A stretch of DNA of 64,000 nt from Enchytraeus crypticus (GCA_905160935.1 CAJHZI010000882.1:1783501-1847500); one strand, 5' to 3'; positions 11,116 through 23,400 are shown, counted from the stretch's first letter. Notes: generated from the sequence alone by a model not told the origin. Numbers and translations: made by a program.

Positions 11116-12235
11116 TGTTGAAACTGACTATAGATTATGTTTATCATCAAAAGCGGAATGGACTGTCTCGTCAACATCAGCAAACTTCTGTCTCCTTGAA
11201 GATGTCTTTACCTTATCAACTTAGTACACAGTATAGGAGTGTGCCTGTATTGTTTAGATCTACGCAGAATCTTTGATGCTGTGTTGCACTAGACAAAGAG
11301 TCAAAGCACTGAAAAACCAAGACTTACTGAATTATTTCTAGAACTAATTAGTAAGCGATAATACGTTGAGCATGTATATACATTGTATGTATAATTTATC
11401 AGCATTGATTTGATGTCCTTCTGCATTATTAGATTTTCTGTACTGATGAATTATAGGCCTATCACTAAGTTTTGTAGTCATTTAGAAATAAATACAATGC
11501 AATGATCTATACCTATCAGTTGAATTTCGGCAATTAGGCTATTTGTCCAGAATCACGTGCATTTTATATAATTCATATTTTTATATAATTTAATATATCT
11601 TCTGAAGTTTTCATAAAAAAGTAGTCTGCAATATTTTCAATATTAAGTAATAAAGTCAAAATTCAAAGTCGCGTTTAAGGTCAGTTTTCTGTCTCGAAAG
11701 CTGACTTAACTATAGCAATGGATTTCAATACTGAGCCTATTGATGCGCAGTCGAACTCCGATTAAGTTATTATAAGGCTCAGCCCTTAAAAATAAGTGAA
11801 TAAGCCCTTAGAAAAATAAGTGAAAGGTACAGTATTCAAGGAAAAACCTGACGTCGCCTTCCTCAATATTGTATTATAGCTTCACTGACACTATATCATG
11901 CATACAACGATAGGTACTGCAGGCCGTTTAGGTTTATTTTTTATTTGGCGGCACATTCATTGTTATTCGTCATCTGCAACTAGAACCGGCCAGCACTGAC
12001 TGAGCTAGCACACAAAGAATCGAACAAAATAAAAACAACCAATTTACTAACAACTGCATCCTAAAAGAGTAAAACTGTGAATAATTCTTTTGTCTGTCTG
12101 CATGATGATATTTTTACATATATTTCACTTTCTGGTGACTAACTTAATTGCATCAATCAAGTAAAAAATTGCAAAAATGCCCTTAACTCAGAATTCAAAT
12201 AGTGAAGTCCGGCGACTTATAAATTCAGAAGTCGA
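11116..12235. other. Mostly unique DNA with a decayed SINE-A fragment
   Basis: Around 11665-11765 the reverse strand resembles SINE-A (gtcagttttctgtctcgaaag and a degenerate head). Otherwise nothing is recognised. Confidence 0.4.
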
Positions 12236-12470
12236 ACTCTCTCTCTTAATGCACTAGCCACTGGTAGGTCCATAATATATAACGCTTCGACTCTTCTCCG
12301 TCTTCCGTTTTCTCTCCATGCCGACATACAGTGGATCTTTAAATCATCTAACATGATAAGCCGTTATTCTTGGGGATTCTGCTTATGTAGAGGTGGGCCC
12401 CTATGCCTGCCTCACCTTCGACTAACATTTACTTGGCAGGGGCTTCATTCCCTCAGAAAACTATCTGTCT
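12236..12470 (-). repeat. RTE-like LINE 3' end
   Basis: In reverse it contains MLDDLK-type coding remnants, then catggacc/tggacctaccagtggct and tgcattaagagagag. Similar ends occur at 17881, 37353, 38044 and 56168. Confidence 0.65.
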
Positions 12471-12554
12471 ACGAATAGTTTAGTATTAACGATATACAAT
12501 TACTCAGCGATTTGTACACAATTTGAATAGAAAAGACGCTGCTAATATCTGGAC

Positions 12555-13081
12555 CACACCATTGCGAATGATGGAGATTGTGAGGCTGGAATAAAATGTA
12601 GAATTGCGTGGAAAAAAGACCTTTTGAAAGGGGAAAGAACAAAAAGTATTAAGAAAAATACTAAGATAAGGATTGCAAAACCATTGGTGTGGACGACATT
12701 CTTTTAACGGATGTGAGACGTGGACCATGATTTAGGAAAAAGTATGGCAGAAAACTTGAAGCATTGGGAATTTAATTATGGAGAACCATGGAAAAGATTA
12801 GTTGAACTTACAAAATAACATGTTAAGAAGTTCTTAAGAGAGAGTTGATACAGATAGACAATTAATAAATGTGATAAGGAATAGAAAGAAAAGTTGGATC
12901 GGACACACTATAATTGAGGGGGTTGCTAAATTAAATTATTGAATGAAGAATGCAAGGGAAAGAGTGAGGCAGATCAAGACAAGGGTGGATGATCTAATAA
13001 CACATCCGTGTATAGAGATGAAACGGAAGCTTGGGGATAGATTTTGGTCGAAAGAGTTATAGGTCATGGATTTACCGCTAG

Positions 13082-13131
<50 letters not shown>
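12555..13131 (+). pseudogene. RTE-like LINE reverse-transcriptase C-terminus with (GA)n tail
   Basis: With frame shifts it reads NGCETWTM, LWRTMEKISWTYKIT, EEVLKRELI, INVIRNRKKSWIGHT and RVRQIKTRVDDLI, the usual C-terminal region of this LINE group. It ends VMDLPLDKR followed by pure (GA)n at 13084-13130, so the microsatellite is the element's 3' tail. Confidence 0.75.
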
Positions 13132-13132
<1 letters not shown>

Positions 13133-13879
13133 GTAGACTAAATTGCTGAGCACAACAATTCGCGTAGGCCTATCTTGAAATCAAATTGAGTTGTACAATG
13201 AAAAGCGCATTTTCTAAAGTAAAGAATAGTTACGCTGCTACTTGAACAGCATAAGTAAACTTGACATGAGATTTGCGCAGCTTGATTGTCAGCTTGATTG
13301 TATTACATTACAAATAAAATATACAGTATACTGTATATGTACATACATGTATATACTGTACAAATATTGCTGCTGCGATACTAGAGCTTTGTTAGGCAGA
13401 TCACTCTCCGTTCTCTAAACTACTTCAATCAAGTCGATAACTCATCGCTCTATGTGTAGATATAACAATTTTACTTTTCATCGACAGATCTAAGCTACTG
13501 TTAGCCACATGCCTGTTTGTAATATAGACTATACATGTATACATGTAAGGGTAGTAGTTCTGTTTAAATGTTCGTTTAGATTTTTTTAAATTATAAATTT
13601 CTGCAACATGGCACTACATTTATTGGGACAGTGGCGAGTCAAGTAGCCTTATTGCTCAAATGTTACAACAGAGGTTAGGAAAGAGTAGAACATCGAAGAC
13701 GGGAAGGCAACATCCAAATATAAATACAACAATTCTACGATGTTGATGGTTAATCTAAACAGAGAAGATCACCTATCCTGATCCGAGCTCTTCTTTGCTC
13801 TCGTTTTGAGCGAATTTATTTTTATGAGACTATTGTCTTATTCTTTATTGAGACTCCTAATTATGAGTGTCTGACCTCT
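13132..13879. other. Unique DNA, nothing recognised
   Basis: A near-palindromic TA-rich run (tatacagtatactgtatatgtacatac) lies near 13320. No gene is seen. Confidence 0.45.
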
Positions 13880-14225
13880 TGTGCCGCGTACAATACTTAA
13901 AAATTACACTTTGTATAGCGTACAATACTTCTATCACTACGCTTTTGTACCTCATACAATACTTCTAAAATTCCATTCTTGTACCTCTTACAATTCTTCT
14001 ATAGTTACACTCTTGTACCTCGTACAATTCTTCTATAGTTACACTCTTGTACCTCGTACAATTCTTCTATAGTTAAACTCTTGTACCGTGTACAATACTT
14101 CTATAATTACACTCATGTACCTCGTACAATATTTCTATAGTTACACTTTTGTACCGTGTACAATATTTCTGTAGTTACACTCTTATGCTACGTACAATAC
14201 TTCAATAATTGCATTCTTGTATTTT
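13880..14225. repeat. 34-bp minisatellite
   Basis: About ten units with ctcttgtacctcgtacaatt followed by cttctatagttaca. Outer units are more diverged than the centre. Confidence 0.85.
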
Positions 14226-14305
14226 GCTACAATCATGTAGCCCTATAGTTTTGATTCATTCGTCATAAGTGCACACGCATACTTCATGTGATATTATTGT
14301 CATCA

Positions 14306-14518
14306 TTATATCCGTGCTGTTGCATCAGCGCACCTCAGAAACCCTCGTATAGTCTTCGAATTGCACTTATTATAGCGCTTATGTTTGCTCAAGTAAATTA
14401 AATAATAAGAAATAAATAATAGCAATATCAGATAGCAGACAATCATCGGAACCGATAGCTCAATCCAAAACTTGCGGCTCATTTTGTTGACCTGTTTACC
14501 ATCACTACTCATCGACAT
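14306..14518 (-). CDS. Possible 70-residue single-pass membrane protein (weak)
   Basis: Open frame starting MSMSSDGKQVNKMSRK, with one strong hydrophobic segment at residues about 23-43 (LSVPMIVCYLILLLFISYYL) and a basic C-terminal side (SKHKRYNK). I do not recognise a family. Length alone does not set it apart from chance in AT-rich DNA, although the polar-hydrophobic-basic order is what a small membrane protein would have. Confidence 0.15.
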   Translation of the reverse strand: MSMSSDGKQVNKMSRKFWIELSVPMIVCYLILLLFISYYLIYLSKHKRYNKCNSKTIRGFLRCADATARI

Positions 14519-14964
14519 TTAGGCGACTTTTGAATTATCAGTAATACAAAGACCCAACAACATATCTAGCTTGTTATAGGTAACTTTTATCGCTGACACA
14601 TAGAATAATCCTTAAAATTATCATAATGGGGTTAGGATGATGGCAGAGGCGCAGTGATCTAACATGGTCGACACTCATGAGAAGATAAAGGCCAGATAAG
14701 ACATGAAACGGAGATGTGACAATTATCATTATTACTATGAAACGTAAATGTATGAGTAATCTTCAAATCTTAGTAGATTCTTCAAATCTAACCAATTTTT
14801 ATCAACGTCTGTTATTTCAATGTCGCAGGAAGGTTTCTCAGTTATGAAAAATCCTATAATTACGATATTCTAGGCCGTTCAGTGATTCAAATACTGATTA
14901 GTCACTCTGCGACATCCTACCAGGAATTAAGAACTTGTACATTCACAACATGGATATTACATTA

Positions 14965-15196
14965 GAGTGTCTCAATAGCGTAGGGGTAACGTCATGAACT
15001 TTTAAATGAGAGATCCTGAGGTGAATTGAACCCTCGTGGGTTCGAATCTCAGCTTCGCTGATCTGAGGGTAAAATCTCGGACATTCACTGCACTGGTTAT
15101 ACGGAAAATTGTCTAAATTGCCTAACGGTTTAAACGTATGGTATTACAAATGATAGATATCGACATAGTTGATCATTTCACTATAATGCGTGTTTA
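14965..15196 (+). mobile_element. tRNA-derived SINE (family B), full length
   Basis: Starts agtgtctcaatagcgtaggg (box A), box B gggttcgaatctc, core gatctgagggtaaaatctcg, and 3' end cactataatgcgtgttta. This is one of the clearest copies. Confidence 0.85.
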
Positions 15197-15658
15197 TTTT
15201 TTACTTTTTGCATTCTGCTCTTCGGATAGTTTAGACATCACAGTGCTGTATCCTAGAGTGGACGACACTAGAACTGTGTAAATTGCTTTGGAAAAGGACA
15301 TTCGGTTGTATTTAAATAATTTTTTTTTATCATACTAAACAATATATTGGTGTCTGGTAGTTAACTATCGCTGCTTGGTCTAAATTTCTTATGTGTAATC
15401 TCATGTTGAGAGATAATGTATAGATGCAGGTTATAGTATAATGTATTGTGTATTTAATGGATTTTGAAATAAGCATTTGATGCTTCCTTACCTGCATGTA
15501 ATTTGTTATAGTATACATGTATAATATGCTTTACATTGCTCTGATATTCCGTTGATTACAACCTATTGATATTCATAGTGAATAACGAGGTCTTGTGCTG
15601 TCATCCTATAGTGTCTAAGTAAAAAGACTTTTAGAAATAAATTATTTAATATTTTAAA
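15197..15658. other. Unique DNA, nothing recognised
   Basis: No supported feature. Confidence 0.45.
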
Positions 15659-15930
15659 TCATCAACATCAACGTCATCACCGTTTGAATCCTTGTTTAAC
15701 TAGGGTCGGGATAGACCTTCTCCAACCCTATCTGTCCCATACCATATCATCAGCCAATCCTCTATTTACATTCGTTTAAATTTTTGTAGCAATTTCTGGG
15801 GCCTAGGCTATCAGCAGTCACCAACCGAATGCCCTTTCTGACGTTGGTTGGTTTGGTGCTTTAATCGCCTTCTACGACACGAGCAGTCACCGGTTGGTCT
15901 ATTCTTCACACGACCCGGATACAACACGGG
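15659..15930 (+). mobile_element. SINE-like repeat (family D)
   Basis: Contains aactagggtcggg, then taccatatcatc, then cgccttctacgacacgagca, gtcaccggttggtctattct and ends cgacccggatacaacacggg. A second copy lies at 22884-23170 and shorter ends at 23283, 51098 and 52608. Confidence 0.7.
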
Positions 15931-16107
15931 GTATACAATATTTCAAATAAATAAATAAATACAAATAAAGGCTTTTAAATATATTGAATTGCCCAATAGT
16001 TCAGGCCAGGTTTCTACGGTAGCAATGATTTGTCTTTTACAATATTTAAACACTAGAATGTATAAGTGCATGTACCCGTGTACAAAAATGCACACATCTA
16101 GGAAGAA

Positions 16108-16190
16108 TGGCCACTTCTAACGGAACGTGGATTTAAACTCTAACCTCAATCCTAAGATGGACGTTCTACCAAAATATCTTACGCCTTTTA
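16108..16190 (-). repeat. tRNA-like SINE head fragment
   Basis: In reverse, ggtagaacgtccatctta followed by a degenerate box B, gagtttaaatcc. Too degraded to assign to a family. Confidence 0.35.
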
Positions 16191-16619
16191 AGAAATCAAT
16201 CTCCAAAAGTTTCTTATATATGAAAAAGTTGTTTTAATTGTAAATTATTAATATGATGCTATATAAATTTATGGCAAATAAGTAAACCATACTCGGGATT
16301 ATCAAATATATTGTGGACAAATGACCGAGTGACCGAGCTGTATGATTTTAATTAGAAATATGACATTATAAATTGAAGGCGAGTGCTTATACCACAATCA
16401 CCATGATTAAATATATAGTGGACAAATGGCAGAGCTGTATGACGCTGTGATTAAATTTAATTTACTTCAGTATAAGCCTAACTGCATTAAGGTATTATAA
16501 ATATGACGTAATGACGCTCAGCGTTACTTCAGACAGACATATAGAAATGGATTATTATATTAGATATCCTAAAGAATAGCGCTAATTGAAGTATTCCGAT
16601 GATTAAAAAGTAAACTTCT

Positions 16620-16745
16620 CAAATTTTTGGGAGACTTTATCGCTAACTCTGCTGGGTTCAAATCCTGGGCTCGCCCGTCACAGACATCGCTTTCGAGTAA
16701 GGAAACTGATGGTAACCTTAGCTTTATCAGCTTTTACTTTCAAGC
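16620..16745 (+). mobile_element. SINE (family A), 5'-truncated
   Basis: Has ctgggttcaaatcctgggct, cgcccgtcacagacatcg, gagtaaggaaactgatgg and the tail ttagctttatcagctttta. Confidence 0.7.
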
Positions 16746-17877
16746 CTTGTTATCGCTCAATGTCATGATAGCATTATTTTGTTACTTATCTACTTAACTA
16801 ATTACCTACTAAACACTTAAGTTTATTTAACAGTAAAAATAATAAAAATTCGGTGAAGTAATGTCGAACTCTCTACTTTACAATTTTGCTAGCTTACTAA
16901 GTAATATATACAAGAATGGAAATAATATACAACTTTTACTAGAAGTCTAATTTTCCCTCCTTGTAAATTTTATATCTATATATAAGGTTGTAGTCATTTA
17001 AAATATGCATATATCTATTACCCCGCAGAATGATAAGTATCTAATCAACTGATGCATGTGTGTGGCTGAGCCTGTGTCCTGTATGTATCTGTTTGTATTT
17101 CGAGCATCTGTTGGTATTGATGCATCCTGTCGAGATTGTCTCCTCTCTTGCTGACTCTTCTAGCTGTTGTCTAGAGTTTCACTGCCTGACTGTCGGTGTT
17201 CTCTATTTTGTCGCGCAGTCTGCGTTGTCTGTATGCCTCTAATCCGGTAATTGCTATCTGTCTGTCTGCAAATCGGCCTGTCTGTCTGTCCGTCTGTCTG
17301 TCGGACTGCACGGTCTGAGTTGTCTCTGTGCCTTTACTCCAGTAATAGCTGTCTGTCTGTCTGACTGAATAGTCTGCTTTCCCTGCGTCGTGTTATGTGT
17401 AAATTAAGTACCGGCTTCTGGGCGAGTTGGTAACACGCTTGTAATCTAAAGCCTGACCCTCTCCGAGAGTTCCCTTTTCCTACGGACGCAGACATTAAAT
17501 AGGCCCACATCTATTCACAATAATGTAAATGTAAATATAGTTTAGTAACTAGTCACTATGTTATCTACTAGACTACTACAGTAAGTCAGTATGAGTTAGC
17601 AAAATACTAATTGTTATGGTTGTTGTGTAGACGTACGTATGTGGTCGTATGTAGAAACACGAACACCGATGTTAATCAGATCGTACGTGTTGAGCATATA
17701 ACTAAAAGCTCAATACAAGTTCTTGAGATATGAATTGCATCTACCGTAACTGTTCTCAAATACGAACACAGTAGGCGAATAGGCACCTATGCATGTGAAT
17801 AATGTACAGTAAATGTGTTAATCCTTGCTCAGATGATAGCAAATGTTTGAATTTGCTTTATGTATGCTTGTACATTC

Positions 17878-17880
<3 letters not shown>
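16746..17880. other. Unique DNA with a CTGT-rich tract and a tRNA-like fragment
   Basis: Impure (CTGT)n lies at 17255-17375. A tRNA-like box A stretch (tgggcgagttggtaacacgc) is at 17418, without a good box B, so it is not called a tRNA. Confidence 0.4.
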
Positions 17881-17913
<33 letters not shown>

Positions 17914-18075
17914 TAGTGCACTCCTATTGGCAGGTCCAAGGCATATTTCCATCCTCCGCTTAGTTCTTCATATCAATATACGAATTTGTTATCAAATCAT
18001 CCAGCAGGCCAAGTCTCGTTCTTCCGCTAGCTTTTTATCCTTCCATTCTTCCTACAGTTACCTCTTTCAGTATAC
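17881..18075 (-). repeat. RTE-like LINE 3' end with (CT)n = (GA)n tail
   Basis: The pure (CT)n at 17881-17913 is the tail read in reverse. It is followed by ttagtgcactcctattggca and, in reverse, coding remnants RGNGILKEVTVGRMEG and LGLLDDLITN. Confidence 0.7.
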
Positions 18076-18990
18076 CATTTCCTCTCAGTACATGCGTAAT
18101 AAAATAACTAGCTCAATCATAACATTTAAAGATATCCCTTTAATACCTACAGATTCTGCGCGTAACCTTGGTGTAAGTTTTGATTCAAATCTAAACTTTA
18201 AAACTCGTATTTCAGCGGTCTGTCGTTCTTTTTTCCATATCCGTCAATTAGGCCTACGTCGAATTCGTAAGTCCCTTGATACTAATTCCCCCACTGTATT
18301 AGCTAATGCGCTTGTCTATTCTAAACTTGATTACTGTAACTCCCTGCTGAATGATCTCCCGAAAGCCTCTCTAATTCGTCGCTAATACGTACAAAATTAT
18401 CTTTCTCGAGTCGTTTATAATGTAAAAATACTCAAATCCCACACCTCTTCTCTTCTTAAGAAACTGCACTGGCTTCCAGTCTCTGAAGGAATAAAATTCA
18501 AAATAGCTTCCTAAACCTTAAAATTTTAAATTATAGCAAGCCATCCTATCTATCTGATCTTTTATCAATCTATCATCCCTCTCGTTGTTTTCGTTCCTCT
18601 AGTAAAAACCTTCTCACTGTACCAAACATTAAATCTGCCATGGGCCGATGTTTTCTGATCCGACAATATGGAACTCTCTGCCACAAGAACTTCGCTCTTG
18701 CAATTGTATTGGTACTTTCCTTGGCAAGCTAAAGACCCATCTCTTTCCTCCTTAGGTCTAAATTTTGGCCCAGACCCATCTTTTTCCTCCTTAGGTATAA
18801 ATTTTGGCCCGCTTGCCTTGGATCTTGGATTTGCACTATTTTGATCTCGCTTTCTCTTGTAATCTCTGTGTACTCAGTCGTCATCGTGTAGTGCTGTGGC
18901 CTTTGTTTGTGTAGAGTCCGCAAGAGACGTCCCTGACATTGCCATATGGCGAGGAACCGGACGTTAAATTCTTATTGATTGATTGATTGA
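18076..18990 (+). pseudogene. CR1-like LINE 3' part with (GATT)n tail, decayed
   Basis: Open from 18091 for about 98 codons, with ARNLGVSFDSNLNFKTRIS, LRRIRKSLDTNSPTVLANAL and YSKLDYCNSLLNDLPK, then stops. Later KKLHWLPV is recognisable. It ends cgaggaaccggacgttaaat then tcttattgattgattga. A short internal repeat (cccatctttttcctccttagg) lies near 18735-18800. Confidence 0.75.
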
Positions 18991-19230
18991 ATACCCATCC
19001 AGTCCTTCTTTCTATCCCTTATGATATTTTTCAACTATCTATTTATTTCAACCCTGTTTAGCACATCTTTTGCAGTTTTGTCAGTCCATTTGATCTTCTC
19101 CATTCTTCTCCATTGCCACATTTCGAATGCTACTAGTTTCCTGCTATCCTCCTTTCTTAACATCCATGTTTCAGAACCGTACAGGAGCGTGGTCAACATT
19201 AAAGTTTTTACAATCTTTATCTATGTTAAC
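18991..19230 (-). pseudogene. RTE-like LINE reverse-transcriptase remnant
   Basis: In reverse, almost uninterrupted: TLLYGSETWMLRKEDSRKLV, AFEMWQWRRMEKIKWTDKT, then LKNIIRDRKKDWMG. This is the same domain as at 12555-13131, in the opposite orientation and butted against the previous LINE tail. Confidence 0.75.
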
Positions 19231-19929
19231 GTTTGCTGATGTGTACTGTCTGACTGCATAACATTCATTACAGTACTTTGTTTGCCAAAGGGCATTAGAT
19301 ATTTGCTTAAAAAGCCGAATCCAATTACTCAAATATTTAGCTAATTTTACTTAACAGTACTTTACAGTGCATTCATAGTTCTACTTAACGCATATTTAAT
19401 TGTTTGCCAGTAATCAATAATTTAATATTTTGATAGTTTGGGTTTATAATTCTCAGTATATACGAATTTCACTTAGACTTTTGAAATATCGGTTTTTAAA
19501 TAACGCGGATGCTTTCAGTAGGCCTATGAGATTAAATAATGCATATTATATATAGTGACCTATACATTTGTTCTGTCAATGCGCTAAAATAGTCTATGAT
19601 TTTATCATGCTGATTGCGGAAGCTAATCCTTATGGCAGCTTTAAAGCATGCAAATGCAAATACACATACATACGTATAGTTGTTAACCGAACTTGAGAAT
19701 ATCGAATTTCAGTCAGTTGCATTGTGCCAACGTATGTGACAAAGAGTAGGAATAAGTTTAGTTTTCTATAATAAATTATACAGATTACATATATTCTAGT
19801 AATTCTACTAACTAATCTTCAATCTATAAATTAGGAATATTTAATAATTAGTGTGCATATTCTGGTGTTGTGTACGGGCCACTGAAGAATAAACCAACCT
19901 TAAACTACAAGTGTTGTAAACGGCAACTA
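19231..19929. other. AT-rich unique DNA, nothing recognised
   Basis: No supported feature. Confidence 0.5.
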
Positions 19930-20165
19930 AGCAACAACTGAGAAAGACAAAGGGAAGGCACCTCAGGAGCCATATTTTCCTAGCATACATAAAATTATGC
20001 ATAAGGCATAGGACTTAAGCATAGGACCTACTCTCTTATACATATTCCACAAGTTAATCCCTTTTGTGAAGGGATTAACTTGTTGATCAATGGAGTTCTC
20101 TTTATGAAGAGTGACGACAAACAACGAATAAGAGCATGTACCTTGAACCTGCCACTTCTCAGATC
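19930..20165 (-). mobile_element. SINE-like repeat (family E), rearranged
   Basis: Has ggcacctcaggagccatatt, aaggcataggacttaag, ggagttctctttatgaag and accttgaacctgccacttct in the family order. It includes the perfect hairpin at 20049-20083. Confidence 0.55.
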
Positions 20166-20968
20166 ACTATAGAGAGACTAAATATTAATAAGAGAATTAT
20201 ATCCTTAGTCCTATTATTTGCATCTGGTTTATAGAATCGAAATGTAAAAAGTTTATCTATATCTGCGCATAAACCGCTTAAATGAAGTGTATTACGTACC
20301 AGTTATAATTAGTGAACGAGGTATAATAGCATGATATTATACTGTATATCGTGCTAATCTTTGTTTGCTTGACGGAACTTATTTTACTGATATTATGCCT
20401 ACTAATGTATATCTTGACCTATAGGTATATGATGATATCTGTGCCGTAGGAAGTATGTAAACATTATGTAGGCATATTATTATTGTTTTTGTTAATAGTA
20501 TACTGTAAATGAATATTATTTTAATGAATTGAAATTTTATGCATTTATAAATACGAAAATCTAAAACTATGGCTGTATGAACTGCTAGATATTCTCATTT
20601 GTTCGTGTAATTATGTGCCTGTGTAAGCTTACACGTGATTGCTAGGCGGACTTCGTCTGGTATTTAGGTCCAATACTTTATGAATGAGTTGTGACTGAAC
20701 AGCTCCCGTTCAATAGAGCTTAGAGAACCATTGCACTAAGCTATGCGCGTTAGTTCATGCTCATTTTATCTTCTTTACTCGCTTTTACATGCACACGTAG
20801 CCTATACAGTATACAGTGGGTTGGGAGTCATCCATTTTTCGCATATTTGCAATGATTGTTTAACTATATTCTCCTCCCCGGGTCGTTAGGTATCATTACA
20901 AGCTCGTCCTTCTTGTATTATTACGTCATCTAGACTGACTAGCGACACGACAACATCATTGCTACGGT
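20166..20968. other. Unique DNA, nothing recognised
   Basis: No supported feature. Confidence 0.45.
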
Positions 20969-21062
20969 CGTGCATCAATCAATCAGTAAGAATTTAACGT
21001 CCGGTTCCTTGCCAGAAGGCATTATCAGGGATATCTCTTTAAGACTGTGCACCATGACAATA
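20969..21062 (-). repeat. CR1-like LINE tail ((GATT)n family)
   Basis: atcaatcaatcagtaagaat then taacgtccggttccttgcca; the reverse of the tail at 18950-18990. Confidence 0.7.
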
Positions 21063-21525
21063 TCGAACTCTGTGGAGTCCAAGCCAAGTCAATAAACAGA
21101 AATGAATAGTATACTAATTCAAATCCAGAAAATCCGTCCAATGAAGGACATAGTAAAGAAATAGTAATTTACGTACTCGCATGTAATTTAGTGTAAATTC
21201 TTATCCAATCTCCCCCAGTCTACTGAGGATGGCTAAAATATTTAAATTTGGATGACTAATAATATCCGTACAAAATATCAGAGGACGGGTTTAGTTGTAA
21301 CTGAGCGCAAGATCGTGAAGCTGGTCTTCAAATCCCAGATAAGCTAGGGTTGCTGTACTCCGAGCAAATGAAAGAGTATTGCAAATCGGCGCTAACTGTA
21401 TTACATTGTTGTACTATTATACGTGATAGTTCACTGTACTGTATAGTAGGCTTAATAATTCAAAGATGCTTTGTAACATTAGGCTACTATTATAGTAGAA
21501 TCTCTTCTGTAATAAGTATGTAGTA
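21063..21525. other. Unique DNA, nothing recognised
   Basis: A cttcaaatcccagataagct stretch near 21330 resembles a tRNA box B but has no matching box A. Confidence 0.35.
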
Positions 21526-21756
21526 GAATGTCTAAATAGCGTAGGGGTAACGCCATGAACTTTTAAATGATAAATCCTGAGGTGATTTGAATCCTCGTGG
21601 GTTCGAATCCCGGCCGCGCTGATCTGAGAGTAAAATCTCGGACATTCACTGGACTGGTTACACGGAAAATAGTCTAAATTGACTAACGGATTAAACATGT
21701 GGTTTTAAAAGTGATAGATATCAACAAAGTTGATTATTCACTATAATGCGTGTTTA
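21526..21756 (+). mobile_element. tRNA-derived SINE (family B), full length
   Basis: Box A aatagcgtaggggtaacg, box B gggttcgaatcccgg, core gatctgagagtaaaatctcg, and end cactataatgcgtgttta. Confidence 0.85.
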
Positions 21757-21889
21757 CTTCTTGTAAGGTTGAACAATGTGAATATCTTAGCAGAGCACAA
21801 ACGTTATACCTAAAAACTAATATAATACTATTATATTATGTATTCATTATTATTATTGTTTTATTTTGTATTTTATATTTGTAGAATAC

Positions 21890-21892
<3 letters not shown>

Positions 21893-21950
<58 letters not shown>

Positions 21951-22075
21951 ATATATATATTATATAGTATATAGGGCCTATATATATAATATATATATAT
22001 ATACATATTATATATACATGTTATATATATATATATAATAATAATTATATGTATATATTTATGTACATATATAAT
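21893..22075. repeat. (TA)n microsatellite
   Basis: Long interrupted TA tract. It gives rise to a meaningless Ile-Tyr open frame. Confidence 0.9.
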
Positions 22076-22224
22076 ATTTTATTACATTGTGAGTAGTCTT
22101 GGAGTAAAATAGACTTTAGGCCTACTGAATATAAATAAATGTATAAAGAAACTGCAACATAAGCAAGGAACTCTGTAAACATATATGTTTTGTCAATAGA
22201 CTGTCATGTGACATGTCATCATAT

Positions 22225-22883
22225 CAGCTAATGCGCTTGTCCATTCCAAACTTGATTACTGTAACTCCTGCTGAATGATCTCCAGAAAACCTATCTATTT
22301 TGTCTTCCACACATACAAAATTCTCTTTCTCGAGTTGTCTGTAATGTAAAAATTCTGAAATCCCACACCTCTTCTCTTCTTAAGAAACTGCACTGGATTC
22401 CAGTCTCCGAACGAATAAAATTCAAGATAGCTTCTTTGACCTTCAAAAGTTTAAATTATGGTAAACCATCCTATCTATCTGATCTTTAATCAAGCTATCA
22501 ACCCTCTCGTAGTCTTCGTACCTCCAGTAAAAATCTTCCCACTGTACCAAACATTAAATCTGCCATTGGCAGACGCACCTTCATGTTTTCTGCTGCGACA
22601 ATATGGAACTCTCTGCCACAAGATCTTGGATCTTGTAATGTATTGGAACTTTCCTTGGCAAGCTAAAAACCCATCTCTTTCCGACATAGGTCTAAATTTT
22701 GGCCCGCTTGCCTTGGATCTTGGACTTGCACTGTTTTGATATCGCTTTCTCTAGTGGTCTCTGCATACTCAGTCATCATCGTGTGGTGCTTTGGCACCTG
22801 TTTGTGTAGAGTCCGCAAGAGACGTCCCTGACATTGCCTTATGGCGAGGAACCGGACGTTAAATTCTTATTGATTGATTGATC
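22225..22883 (+). pseudogene. CR1-like LINE 3' part with (GATT)n tail, decayed
   Basis: Second copy of the 18076-18990 element: HSKLDYCNS, KKLHWIPVSE and the same tail gaggaaccggacgttaaatt. Stops and shifts throughout; the open frame at 22458-22739 is a leftover. Confidence 0.75.
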
Positions 22884-23170
22884 ATCATTATCTTCTTTTT
22901 CTTCCCTTTATTCCCAGTTAAACTAGGGTCAGGACATCAATTCTCCACTCCTCTATGTAACATACCATATCATCTGTTGACCTCCTATATTCTCTTCCAT
23001 TCGTTATGGAAAATTTTGTTGCAATTTCTGGAGTCTAGGCGCTCATCAACTGAATTCCCTTTCTGAAGTTGGTTTGGTTCTTATTGTTTTAGTCGCCTTC
23101 TACGACACGTGCAGTCACCGGTTGGTCTATTCTTCAAACAACCCGAACACAACACAGGGATTTCACTGTA
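22884..23170 (+). mobile_element. SINE-like repeat (family D)
   Basis: Starts atcatcattatcttctt, then aactagggtcaggac, cgccttctacgacacgtgca, ttggtctattcttcaaaca and ends acccgaacacaacacaggga. Inserted directly after the LINE tail. Confidence 0.7.
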
Positions 23171-23282
23171 AATCATTCCTCCAGTAGGCCTATTCTTTAT
23201 TCATGTGTACTAATATATGAATAAAGAATATTTTAGTGTAGAGGAAAAATTGGTATTTATGAATAATATTTAATTAAGATCC

Positions 23283-23400
23283 AAATCAACGTCAGAATGG
23301 GCTTTCGGTTGGTGGCTCCAAAAATGGCTACAAAATTGTCTAATCCCGACTCTAATTAAACTGGGCATCAAGGGAAGAAGATGATGATGATGATTATGAA
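23283..23400 (-). repeat. SINE family D end fragment
   Basis: gtctaatcccgactctaatt then aactgggcatcaagggaaga and (GAT)n; only the tail end of the family. Confidence 0.6.

Noticed and set aside
21838..22038. Ile-Tyr open frames here and at 25567-25943, 28988-29257, 31118-31336 and 49493-49732
   Set aside because: They are translations of (TA)n tracts.
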